Below, piece by piece: positions 1 to 6,762 of a DNA stretch of 16,966 bases. Under the pieces are notes generated by a model that was not told where the DNA came from, searched no databases, and saw nothing but the letters and a program-made list of their open reading frames with translations. The DNA is from an uncultured Clostridia bacterium (lineage in GTDB: Bacteria > Bacillota > Clostridia > Oscillospirales > QAKW01), in contig CALXGU010000011.1 of NCBI GenBank assembly GCA_944387905.1, positions 1-16,966 of the forward strand, in the 5' to 3' direction. A program made the position numbers and the translations under genes. Every line of letters starts with the position of its first letter. Within the stretch, counting starts at the first letter, position 1.

Positions 1-654
1 GGTATGCCATACGGCAGCAGCGGCAGAGCATGTCTGCTGCTGTCAGGCGGTATAGACAGTCCTGTGGCGGGTTACATGATGGCAAAACGCGGACTTTCGC
101 TTTCTGCGGTCCATTTTTACAGTCCGCCGTATACAGGCGAGCTTGCAAGGCAAAAAGTTGTTTCGCTTGCAAAACGGCTGTCAGATTACTGTCCCGGCAT
201 CGAGCTTTATAATGTACGGTTTACTGAAATACAGGAACAGATAAAAAAAGAGTGTAAAGAGGATTTGTTTACAGTTATAATGCGCAGATTTATGGTCAGA
301 CTCGCAGATGAAATAGCCTTTAAAACGCATTCAAACGCGCTTATAACGGGCGAGAGTCTGGGTCAGGTCGCCAGTCAGACGCTGAGCGCGCTTAATATAA
401 CTGATGAGCTTTCAAAGCATATTATTCTCAGACCGCTGATAGGGATGGACAAAGAAGAAATCGTGGCGATATCACGAAAGATAGACACTTTTGAGACATC
501 TGTGCTGCCGTATGAGGACTGCTGCACAGTGTTTACACCCCGTCATCCTAAAACACGTCCTGTGCTTGCCGAGATTTTGGCTGAGGAGAATAAGCTTGAT
601 ATTATGCAGCTTGTAAATAATGCTCTGCAAACAGTTACTGCTTCAGAAATATAA
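1..654 (+). CDS. thiI: tRNA 4-thiouridine synthetase ThiI, C-terminal part (5' end outside window)
   Basis: ThiI adenylates U8 of tRNA and transfers sulfur to make 4-thiouridine; in many bacteria it also supplies sulfur for the thiazole of thiamine. Sulfur normally comes from a cysteine desulfurase. The visible 217 residues are the PP-loop ATP pyrophosphatase domain. The signature SGGIDS lies 14-19 residues after the ATG at 4, and the Gram-positive-type block YEDCCTVF..RHPKTRP lies near the C-terminus. The reading frame is open to base 1, and ThiI is usually about 400 residues, so the NFLD and THUMP domains lie upstream; the ATG at base 4 is internal, not the start. The protein ends without a rhodanese domain, as in Bacillus, unlike E. 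coli. The next gene starts 14 bases downstream, so they are probably co-transcribed. Confidence 0.95.
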   Translation, partial: GMPYGSSGRACLLLSGGIDSPVAGYMMAKRGLSLSAVHFYSPPYTGELARQKVVSLAKRLSDYCPGIELYNVRFTEIQEQIKKECKEDLFTVIMRRFMVRLADEIAFKTHSNALITGESLGQVASQTLSALNITDELSKHIILRPLIGMDKEEIVAISRKIDTFETSVLPYEDCCTVFTPRHPKTRPVLAEILAEENKLDIMQLVNNALQTVTASEI

Positions 655-668
655 AAGGAGACAGATAT

Positions 669-2306
669 ATGAGTAATAAAGTAAGAGGTCATTTGTTAGC
701 CGCGGTTGTTACGCTGATTGTAGCGGCGGTCGGATTTTATTTTACGCTTCCGGCTATTTCCATCCATAATCCGGAACTTCTTTTCGATATAGTATTGCTT
801 GTGGTGATATATTATATAGTGTTTCTGGTGGCTTCAAAAAGAAAAGTATCGCTGATAACTAATCATGAAATAAGACCTTTGCTCAAGAGCGCAAGAATAC
901 CGGTTATAGTTGCGGCCTGCGCCGCGGCTATATACGTAATAGGCTCGCTTTGGGGAGCGGTTATATTCAACGCATCCAGATACAGAGAGCTTTTGAATGT
1001 GCAGACTGGAGACTTCCAGGAAGACGTTGACACGATTTCCTATAATCAGATACCGACTCTTGACAGCGCCAGCGCCATACGTCTTGGAGATAAAAAGCTG
1101 GGAGAGCTTTCTGATATGGTGAGTCAGTTTTCTGTTATGGATAACTATTACACTCAGATAAATTATAATGGTACACCCGTTAGGGTTACGCCGCTTGAAT
1201 ATGTCGATATTTTCAAGTGGTTTAATAATGTAAGTGACGGAGTACCCGGGTACATCATGATAAATATGGTTACACAGGACGTATCTCTTGTACGTTTTTC
1301 GGAAATCGGCTGCGATAATATGAAATATTCGACGGCAGAGCATTTTCAGCGTAATCTGTACAGGCATCTACGTTTTAATTATCCGACTTATATTTTCGAA
1401 GAGCCGACATTTGAAGTTGATGATGACGGCGTTCCGTACTGGGTCTGCGCGCGTGTCGATTATAAAATAGGTCTTTACGGCGGCAAGGATATCTCGGGGG
1501 TTGTGCTTGTAAATGCCATTGACGGTTCAAGTCAGTATTATCCTGTCGATCAGGTGCCGTCATGGGTAGACCGCGTATATAATGCAGATCTGATAATAAG
1601 GCAGTTTGATTATTACGGAACTCTGACACACGGGTATTGGAATTCGGTGTTCGGACAAAAGGACTGCCGCGAGACAACAGACGGCTATAATTATGTAGCG
1701 ATGAACGATGACGTATTTATGTATACCGGTATCACATCCGTTGCGGCAGATCAGTCCAATATAGGATTTATTCTGACAAACCAGCGAACAAAAGAGACAA
1801 AGTTTTATGAGATAGCGGGTGCCGAGGAATTCTCGGCCATGCGTTCGGCTGAGGGCCAGGTGCAGAATCTGAGATATGAGTCTACGTTCCCGCTGCTGCT
1901 CAATATCGGAAACCAGCCTACGTATTTTGTGGCATTGAAGGATAATGCGGGGCTTGTCAAGATGTATGCAATGGTAAATGTGGCGCAGTATCAGATAGTA
2001 GGTACCGGTCAGACACTGAAAGAGTGTGAGGAAAATTATATCAAGCTTATACGCAATGAAGGAATATCCGTTGAAGATACCTCAGATGCATTGACGCTTG
2101 TGTCTGCTATAGCGGATATACGCACGGCGGTAATAGACGGAAATTCATATTACTATTTCAGGCTTGAGGGTTCTGATAAGTATTTCAGTGCAGGTGTCGC
2201 ATCCAATACTGAGATAGTTACATTTAATGTCGGTGACACCGTAACGGTAAAATATAATGATTCGGAAACATCTGTGATATCTGTGCTGGAAATCACGCGC
2301 AGCTGA
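669..2306 (+). CDS. Uncharacterised membrane-anchored protein, 545 residues
   Basis: Function not recognised. The N-terminus has three hydrophobic segments (about residues 9-28, 37-56 and 77-100). They are followed by about 440 mostly polar residues rich in Tyr, Asp and Asn, with beta-strand-like patterns, probably one large domain outside the membrane. Visible blocks include YWVCARVDYKIG, a GSSQYYPVDQVPSWVDRVY stretch, and MYAMVNVAQYQIVGTG near residue 440. The C-terminal 60 residues (FNVGDTVTVKYNDSETS) look like a small beta domain. There is no recognised catalytic motif and no lipobox. The ATG at 669 follows AAAAGGAG with normal spacing. It lies 14 bases after thiI and is closed by a hairpin at 2320-2351. 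It resembles conserved hypothetical proteins of Clostridia, but I cannot assign a named family. Confidence 0.8.
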   Translation: MSNKVRGHLLAAVVTLIVAAVGFYFTLPAISIHNPELLFDIVLLVVIYYIVFLVASKRKVSLITNHEIRPLLKSARIPVIVAACAAAIYVIGSLWGAVIFNASRYRELLNVQTGDFQEDVDTISYNQIPTLDSASAIRLGDKKLGELSDMVSQFSVMDNYYTQINYNGTPVRVTPLEYVDIFKWFNNVSDGVPGYIMINMVTQDVSLVRFSEIGCDNMKYSTAEHFQRNLYRHLRFNYPTYIFEEPTFEVDDDGVPYWVCARVDYKIGLYGGKDISGVVLVNAIDGSSQYYPVDQVPSWVDRVYNADLIIRQFDYYGTLTHGYWNSVFGQKDCRETTDGYNYVAMNDDVFMYTGITSVAADQSNIGFILTNQRTKETKFYEIAGAEEFSAMRSAEGQVQNLRYESTFPLLLNIGNQPTYFVALKDNAGLVKMYAMVNVAQYQIVGTGQTLKECEENYIKLIRNEGISVEDTSDALTLVSAIADIRTAVIDGNSYYYFRLEGSDKYFSAGVASNTEIVTFNVGDTVTVKYNDSETSVISVLEITRS

Positions 2307-2319
2307 TATTTTCGCATAA

Positions 2320-2351
2320 AATCCGCCGGGGCGTTTTTGCTCCGGCGGATT
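2320..2351 (+). terminator. GC-rich hairpin ending the thiI / membrane protein unit
   Basis: The arms AATCCGCCGG (2320-2329) and CCGGCGGATT (2342-2351) pair perfectly. The stem can extend inward by three more pairs, one of them a wobble, to a GTTTTT loop. The plus strand has no T run after the stem (it continues GATAAAAAAAC), so this is a weak or Rho-independent-like terminator at best. On the minus strand the stem is followed by a short TTTT. Its place just after the stop codon and just before the tRNA promoter supports a terminator role. Confidence 0.55.
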
Positions 2352-2375
2352 GATAAAAAAACTTTAAAAAAGGTA

Positions 2376-2404
2376 TTGACAAATACTTGGCGTTTTGCTA
2401 TTAT
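2376..2404 (+). promoter_or_regulatory. Sigma-A-type promoter of the tRNA-Gly gene
   Basis: A perfect -35 TTGACA (2376-2381) is followed, after a 17-base spacer, by TATTAT (2399-2404), five of six matches to TATAAT. Transcription should start near 2411, about 20 bases before the mature tRNA 5' end. Only the tRNA lies between this promoter and the terminator at 2546-2585. Confidence 0.8.
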
Positions 2405-2429
2405 TATAAAGCGTTCACAAAACTGATAC

Positions 2430-2505
2430 GCGGGTGTAGCTCATCTGGTAGAGCGCAACCTTGCCAAGGTTGAGGTAGCGAGTTCGAGCCTCGTCACCCG
2501 CTCCA
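2430..2505 (+). tRNA. tRNA-Gly (anticodon GCC)
   Basis: A full cloverleaf can be drawn. The acceptor arm GCGGGTG (2430-2436) pairs with CACCCGC (2495-2501). The D stem is GCTC/GAGC. The anticodon stem CAACC/GGTTG encloses loop TTGCCAA with GCC at 2463-2465. The T arm GCGAG/CTCGT encloses TTCGAGC. The discriminator base is T2502, and CCA is encoded at 2503-2505. It reads GGC and GGU glycine codons. It is a single tRNA with its own promoter, not part of a tRNA cluster. Confidence 0.97.
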
Positions 2506-2545
2506 TTAGGCGAGGCTAGTAAGCCACGCTGATTATTATCCCACT

Positions 2546-2585
2546 AAAACAAAAGCGGACAACTTCGGTTGTCCGTTTTTGTTTT
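2546..2585 (+). terminator. Intrinsic terminator of tRNA-Gly with UUCG tetraloop, possibly two-way
   Basis: The stem CGGACAAC (2556-2563) / GTTGTCCG (2568-2575) is capped by TTCG, the very stable C(UUCG)G loop. It is followed by TTTTTGTTTTT. The A-rich 5' flank (AAAACAAAA) can pair with the T-rich 3' flank, so the element is symmetric and would also work on the minus strand. Confidence 0.9.
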
Positions 2586-2602
2586 TGATGTAATTTATCA
2601 TT

Positions 2603-2632
2603 TTGTGACCGAAAAAATATTTTTAATATAGA
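2603..2632 (+). promoter_or_regulatory. Possible promoter of the mazF-like gene
   Basis: TTGTGA (2603-2608), an 18-base spacer and TATAGA (2627-2632) give a moderate sigma-A match. The region is very AT-rich, so chance matches are expected. The 136 bases between the tRNA terminator and the toxin start must contain the promoter of that gene, because terminators bound it on both sides. It would leave a leader of about 80 bases containing both palindromes described below. Confidence 0.3.
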
Positions 2633-2641
2633 ATGATAGTG

Positions 2642-2660
2642 ATTAAACAAAGTGTTTGAT
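2642..2660. repeat. Imperfect inverted repeat upstream of mazF-like gene
   Basis: ATTAAACA (2642-2649), AAG, TGTTTGAT (2653-2660): seven of eight positions pair, the exception being a T/G. The core AAACA...TGTTT is shared with the palindrome at 2679-2690. It may be a regulator-binding site; chance is possible in AT-rich DNA. Confidence 0.4.
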
Positions 2661-2678
2661 GTAAATAATAACTATTGT

Positions 2679-2690
2679 AAAACATGTTTT
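2679..2690. repeat. Perfect palindrome AAAACATGTTTT upstream of mazF-like gene
   Basis: A 12-base perfect palindrome lies 31 bases before the toxin start codon. It carries the same AAACA/TGTTT half-sites as the repeat centred at 2651, with centres about 33 bases apart, close to three helical turns. This is compatible with an operator for a dimeric regulator, but no regulator gene is adjacent. Confidence 0.45.
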
Positions 2691-2721
2691 AAATATATTT
2701 TCGGAGAGTGAAAAAATCGAA

Positions 2722-3057
2722 ATGATAAAAAGAGGCGATATATATTATGCCGACCTGTCACCGGTAGTGGGAAGCGAGCAGGGCGGACTTCGGCCGGTGC
2801 TCATTGTTCAGAATGACGTAGGAAACAGATACAGTCCGACAGTCATAGCTGCGGCGATAACAAGTCAAGTCAATAAATCCAAGCTCCCTACGCATATTGA
2901 GCTCAATGAGCAGTACGGATTATCAAAAGAATCGGTTATACTGCTGGAACAGGTCAGGACTATAGACAAAGCACGGCTCAGAGAAAAAATGGGACATATA
3001 GATAACCAGACCATGGATATGGTTAATAAGGCGATTTCAGTGAGTTTCGGTCTTTAA
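2722..3057 (+). CDS. mazF: MazF/PemK-family endoribonuclease toxin (EndoA/NdoA-like), no adjacent antitoxin
   Basis: MazF enzymes are sequence-specific, ribosome-independent mRNA interferases. The 111-residue product closely resembles B. subtilis MazF (EndoA): it starts MIKRGDIYYADLSPVVGSEQ, then GGLRPVLIVQND, and carries SVILLEQVRTIDK. Residues matching the known catalytic Arg25 and Thr48 are present as R24 and T47, so the enzyme should be active. The ATG at 2722 fits the family N-terminus. Its best ribosome binding site, GGAGAG (2703-2708), is 13 bases away, which is long and may mean weak translation. The usual partner (EndoAI, a ribbon-helix-helix antitoxin of about 90 residues directly upstream) is absent: the gap back to the tRNA terminator is too short, and all that follows is a terminator and a convergent gene. 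The antitoxin is probably encoded elsewhere. Confidence 0.93.
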   Translation: MIKRGDIYYADLSPVVGSEQGGLRPVLIVQNDVGNRYSPTVIAAAITSQVNKSKLPTHIELNEQYGLSKESVILLEQVRTIDKARLREKMGHIDNQTMDMVNKAISVSFGL

Positions 3058-3073
3058 ACAATACTTATCCGCA

Positions 3074-3104
3074 AAAAACCGGCTGCATAATGCAGCCGGT
3101 TTTT
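3074..3104. terminator. Two-way intrinsic terminator between convergent mazF and acetyltransferase genes
   Basis: The stem CCGGCTGCA (3079-3087) / TGCAGCCGG (3091-3099) has a TAA loop. A run of A lies on its left (3073-3078) and a run of T on its right (3100-3104). Read on the plus strand it ends mazF; read on the minus strand the A run becomes a T run and ends the acetyltransferase gene. Confidence 0.92.
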
Positions 3105-3149
3105 AAAAATAACTTAAAACGTACGGCAAAAGTTGATTAGGATAGAAAA

Positions 3150-3569
3150 TCAAGACAGTTTTTTTGCCATCCATATATGTTTGCAGCCTTGCTCAACGTC
3201 TTGTTTGCCGGTTTCAGAATACCCGATTTTTTTATAAAATCCGCTTGCCTGCATCTGAGCGTGTATGTATGCAGTATCCCCGTTTTGTTTTAAGATTTCT
3301 TTTTCCGCCTGAGCAATTATTTGAGTTCCTATATTCTGTTTGCGCATTGATTTTATGACGGCTATCCTGCCGATAATATAAATTTTCTGACTTCTGTCAT
3401 AAAATACCCTTGCGGTGGCAACAGCTGTTTTGTCATCAAAAGCTACAAGATGAACAGCGTTATTGTCAGTGTCATCGAATTCGTCGCAAAACCCCTGCTC
3501 ATTGACAAACACTTCCACTCGTATTTTAGCTGCCTGTTCCGGCAATTTCCTGTATACCTTTATTTCCAT
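3150..3569 (-). CDS. GNAT-family N-acetyltransferase (YjcF/ElaA-like)
   Basis: GNAT enzymes transfer an acetyl group from acetyl-CoA to an amine; the substrate here is unknown. The 139 residues follow the YjcF layout. The N-terminal part is REVFVNEQG-like (residues 17-26: RVEVFVNEQG). The acetyl-CoA binding motif A is GRIAVIKSMRKQNIGTQI (67-84), with the pyrophosphate loop at RKQNIGT. The C-terminal part is HAQMQASGFYKKIGY (103-117), with the usual GNAT tyrosine at Y112. A good ribosome binding site (AGAGGAAAG) precedes the ATG at 3569. The gene is divergent from lon and convergent with mazF, and is transcribed alone. The similarity is to a family often called a predicted acetyltransferase; the precise role is unknown. 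Confidence 0.9.
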   Translation of the reverse strand: MEIKVYRKLPEQAAKIRVEVFVNEQGFCDEFDDTDNNAVHLVAFDDKTAVATARVFYDRSQKIYIIGRIAVIKSMRKQNIGTQIIAQAEKEILKQNGDTAYIHAQMQASGFYKKIGYSETGKQDVEQGCKHIWMAKKLS

Positions 3570-3599
3570 ACTTTCCTCTTTTGTTATTATTTCCCGAAT

Positions 3600-3628
3600 A
3601 TGTTACCATAAAATAAGCTTTATTTCAA
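3600..3628 (-). promoter_or_regulatory. Promoter of the acetyltransferase gene
   Basis: Read on the minus strand, TTGAAA (3623-3628), a 17-base spacer and TAACAT (3600-3605) are present. TGG directly before the -10 gives an extended -10 element. It lies 30 bases from the start codon and points away from lon. Confidence 0.65.
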
Positions 3629-3663
3629 TACGCGACACTTTACTTTTTTGTAAAAAATAGTTG

Positions 3664-3692
3664 TTGATTTATATATATATCTATATTATAAT
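3664..3692 (+). promoter_or_regulatory. Sigma-A-type promoter of lon
   Basis: TTGATT (3664-3669), a 17-base spacer and a perfect TATAAT (3687-3692). An overlapping alternative is TTGTTG (3661-3666) with TATTAT (3684-3689), also 17 bases apart. The spacer is an alternating AT tract. No CIRCE element (TTAGCACTC and its complement) and no CtsR-like direct repeat is seen, so heat-shock control of lon is not evident here. Confidence 0.7.
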
Positions 3693-3726
3693 AAATCTAA
3701 TTATATATTTTTAAAGAGGAATTATA

Positions 3727-6150
3727 ATGACAGATAAAATAGATATATACGAGACCAAAAATTCATTAAAATTGTACCCGCTGCTGGCAACACGTGGACT
3801 TGTTGTCATGCCCGGGACAAGCGTGAGCTTTGATGTCGGCAGGAAGGGATCGGTCAAGTCGATAGAAACGGCAATGCAAAGCGGCAGACTGATGGTGATG
3901 TCGTCACAAAAGGATATAGCCGAGGACGATCCGAAGGCTGAAAACATATATGATATCGGAACACTTGTCAGAATAAAGCAAATAGTCAAAGTGGGCGAGG
4001 AAAGTCTGAGGGTTTTTGTGAAGGGACTGGACCGTGTCCAGATAACGCAGATCCAAAAGCAGCATGATCATTTAAGCGCATATGTTATGAAGCTTGACAG
4101 CCTGTCCGGTACTGCTGTGACTATTGAGCAGGAGGCGTCGCTCAGGGTCATACGCGAGCTATTTGAGGAGTACAGTGAGTATATTCCCAAACCGGCAGAG
4201 GACGTATATGCTCAGGTTATATCGGAAAATGATCTGGGCTGCTTAAGCGATATTGTTTCCGGAAATACTTTCATGAGTCATGAGATAAAGCAAAAGCTTC
4301 TTGAACAAATAGATCCGTATAAACGCGCGGAAATGCTTATAGATAATATGCAGTCGGAAATCGAGGTCCTCAAAACAGAGCGAGAGATAGCCCTGCGTGT
4401 CAAGGATCAGATAGACAGCAATCAGCGAGAATATTATCTTAAAGAACAGCTCAAGGCCATCCGCAGTGAACTGGGTGAAGACGAGCAGTATGATGATTCA
4501 GTCAGTGAGTATACTGAAAAAATCGAAGCGCTGAATGCATCGGAAGAAATAAAAAATAAGCTGTATAAAGAGGTCGAGCGTCTGGGCAAAATGCCCCCAA
4601 TGTCACATGAGGGCTCAGTTATAGAGACTTATCTTGATACAGTTTTGGATATGCCGTTTGGTATCAAGACAGAGCTGAATACTGACCTGGAGCAGGCAGA
4701 AAAGATACTCAATGAAGATCATTACGGCATGGAAAAAGTAAAACGCCTTGTTATAGAGCATCTTGCAGTGAGAGCGCTGGGCGGAGCCAAGGGCCAGATA
4801 CTGTGTCTTGTAGGTCCTCCCGGTGTCGGCAAGACCTCAGTAGCAAAAAGCATAGCGCGTGCCATGAACAGAAAATATGCCAGGATAGCATTGGGCGGCA
4901 TTCGCGATGAAGCGGAGATACGCGGACACCGTCGTACGTATATCGGTTCTATGCCCGGACGTATAGCGGCTGCCGTCAGAAAAGCAAAAAGCATGAATCC
5001 GCTTTTGCTGCTCGATGAGATAGATAAGCTGTGTTCGGATTTTCACGGCGATCCTGCAAGCGCGCTTTTGGAGGTGCTTGACAGTGAGCAGAACGTAAAT
5101 TTTGAGGATCATTATCTTGATATACCCCTTGATCTTTCGGATGTGTTCTTTATAGCTACTGCAAATACGCTTGATACAATACCCCGTCCGCTTTTGGACC
5201 GTATGGATATTGTTGAGATAACAAGCTATCTTGATACTGAAAAGATACAGATCGCCAACAGATTTTTGATACCGAAACAGCTCAAGGCCGTAGGACTCAA
5301 AGCGTCACAGGTGCGGTTTGACAAAACAGCCGTTGAGGAGATCATATCATGCTATACAAGAGAATCAGGGGTGCGCGAGCTTGAGAGAAAGATATCCGAA
5401 ATAATGCGCCGTGCGGCAAAAATAATCGTATCCAAAGAGAGCAAATCGGTTACGGTCAGCGCAAGAAATATAGAAAAGTTTCTCGGTATGCGCAAATACC
5501 GCGACGAACAGCTTTACGATGACGGTATGATAGGTATAGTCAACGGTCTGGCGTGGACCAGTGTTGGGGGAGAGCTTCTTAATGTTGAGGTATCAGTGCT
5601 TGAGGGCAGCGGCAAAATAGACTGTACAGGAAGCCTGGGAGATGTAATGAAAGAGAGCGTACGGGCTGCGGTATCCTATATCCGTTCTGTTGCATCTGTT
5701 TATGAAATCGACAAGGACTTTTACAAGACACGCGATATACATGTTCATTTCCCGGAAGGCGCCGTACCAAAGGACGGACCTTCTGCAGGTATCGCTATTG
5801 CAACGGCGCTCATGTCCGCGCTCAGTCTTACACCTGTGAAAAATACAGTCGCTATGACAGGCGAGATAACTCTGTCCGGAAGAGTCCTGCCGATAGGCGG
5901 ACTCAAGGAAAAAACGATGGCGGCATACAAAAACGGCATTACAACAGTCATCATACCTCACGGCAACATTCCTGATCTTAAAGAAATAGATAAAACTGTT
6001 TATGACGGCTTGAAGTTTGTAAGTGTCAAGACGGTAAACGAGGTATTTCGTACCGCTCTTGAATCAGTGCCGGGTAAAGCGAGAGGCGAACTCTCACTGA
6101 CAGAAAAGCCCGCGAAACCGAAAGCCAAAGCTGCGGTCACCTTAAACTGA
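3727..6150 (+). CDS. lon: ATP-dependent protease Lon (LonA type)
   Basis: Lon is a cytoplasmic ring-shaped AAA+ serine protease that unfolds and degrades damaged and short-lived regulatory proteins. All three domains are present in 807 residues. The N-terminal substrate-binding domain runs from about residue 15 to 210 (LYPLLATRGLVVMPG near its start), followed by a coiled-coil linker (about 220-300). The AAA+ module has Walker A GPPGVGKT (363-370) and Walker B LLLLDEIDK (426-434). The C-terminal protease domain has the catalytic dyad S686 in KDGPSAG and K729 in GGLKEK; the 43-residue separation is the same as in E. coli Lon. A short Lys/Ala/Pro-rich tail follows the protease domain. The ATG at 3727 has AAAGAGGA six bases upstream. 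ysxC follows after 11 bases, a linkage also known in Bacillus. Confidence 0.98.
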   Translation: MTDKIDIYETKNSLKLYPLLATRGLVVMPGTSVSFDVGRKGSVKSIETAMQSGRLMVMSSQKDIAEDDPKAENIYDIGTLVRIKQIVKVGEESLRVFVKGLDRVQITQIQKQHDHLSAYVMKLDSLSGTAVTIEQEASLRVIRELFEEYSEYIPKPAEDVYAQVISENDLGCLSDIVSGNTFMSHEIKQKLLEQIDPYKRAEMLIDNMQSEIEVLKTEREIALRVKDQIDSNQREYYLKEQLKAIRSELGEDEQYDDSVSEYTEKIEALNASEEIKNKLYKEVERLGKMPPMSHEGSVIETYLDTVLDMPFGIKTELNTDLEQAEKILNEDHYGMEKVKRLVIEHLAVRALGGAKGQILCLVGPPGVGKTSVAKSIARAMNRKYARIALGGIRDEAEIRGHRRTYIGSMPGRIAAAVRKAKSMNPLLLLDEIDKLCSDFHGDPASALLEVLDSEQNVNFEDHYLDIPLDLSDVFFIATANTLDTIPRPLLDRMDIVEITSYLDTEKIQIANRFLIPKQLKAVGLKASQVRFDKTAVEEIISCYTRESGVRELERKISEIMRRAAKIIVSKESKSVTVSARNIEKFLGMRKYRDEQLYDDGMIGIVNGLAWTSVGGELLNVEVSVLEGSGKIDCTGSLGDVMKESVRAAVSYIRSVASVYEIDKDFYKTRDIHVHFPEGAVPKDGPSAGIAIATALMSALSLTPVKNTVAMTGEITLSGRVLPIGGLKEKTMAAYKNGITTVIIPHGNIPDLKEIDKTVYDGLKFVSVKTVNEVFRTALESVPGKARGELSLTEKPAKPKAKAAVTLN

Positions 6151-6161
6151 AGGAGAAATGT

Positions 6162-6752
6162 GTGAAAATAAATTACAATAATGTATCGCTTAAAATATCA
6201 GCTGTAAAGAAGTCCCAGTTTTTAAGCGACAGGCCCCAGATAGTTTTCTGCGGTCGCTCAAATGTCGGCAAAAGCTCAATGATAAACTGTCTTGTCAGCA
6301 GAAAGTCTCTTGCAAGAACATCATCCAAGCCGGGCAAAACGGCAACGATAAACTATTACGATATCGACGGAAAGCTCTATTTTGTGGATCTTCCCGGCTA
6401 TGGATATGCCAAAGTATCGTATGCGGAAAAACGAAAATGGTCGGTTTTTATGCAGGATTATTTCAATACCTACAATGATAAGCGTCTAGCGATATCTATA
6501 GTGGATATAAGGCATGAAGTAACAGATCTTGATGTCGACATGGGAAGATATCTGTACGATGCGAAAATACCGTTTATCGTAGTTGCCACAAAAGCGGATA
6601 AGCTGTCGAAAACAGCTGCCGAAAAAAATCTTGAACGCATAAAAGCGGTATACGATTTTGAAAACGCTGTAATAATCCCGTTTTCTTCTCAGACCGCACA
6701 GGGCAGGCAGGAGGTACTCTGCCAGATAGAACAGGCACTCGAAGAAAAGTAA
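6162..6752 (+). CDS. ysxC: Ribosome biogenesis GTPase YsxC/EngB (YihA family)
   Basis: YsxC is an essential GTPase in many bacteria and acts in late assembly of the 50S ribosomal subunit. The 196 residues carry the family motifs: G1 GRSNVGKSS (31-39), G3 DLPGYG (76-81), G4 TKAD (143-146) and a G5-like SSQ near residue 176. The length is typical. The start is GTG at 6162: AAGGAG (6150-6155) is six bases away and the sequence KINYNNVSLKISAVKKSQF fits the family. An ATG at 6158 is out of frame and too close to the ribosome binding site. It lies 11 bases after lon and 10 before the M50 protease gene. Confidence 0.96.
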   Translation: MKINYNNVSLKISAVKKSQFLSDRPQIVFCGRSNVGKSSMINCLVSRKSLARTSSKPGKTATINYYDIDGKLYFVDLPGYGYAKVSYAEKRKWSVFMQDYFNTYNDKRLAISIVDIRHEVTDLDVDMGRYLYDAKIPFIVVATKADKLSKTAAEKNLERIKAVYDFENAVIIPFSSQTAQGRQEVLCQIEQALEEK

Positions 6753-6762
6753 AGGAAATAAT

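Noticed and set aside
834..1677. Minus-strand open frames of 100-177 codons opposite the membrane protein gene
   Set aside because: They lie antisense to a convincing gene, have no ribosome binding site or family-like sequence, and have the Cys/Arg/Tyr-rich composition typical of shadow frames.
2430..2550. tRNA-Gly 3' end as an integration (attachment) site
   Set aside because: No integrase gene and no second copy of the tRNA 3' end was noticed in the window; the downstream sequence is an ordinary terminator.
3590..3726. Heat-shock operator (CIRCE or CtsR type) before lon
   Set aside because: No CIRCE inverted repeat or CtsR heptad direct repeat is present; only AT-rich promoter sequence is seen.
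4722..5961. Minus-strand open frames opposite lon
   Set aside because: They are antisense to invariant Lon motifs (Walker A, Walker B, protease dyad); their openness follows from the codon use of lon.
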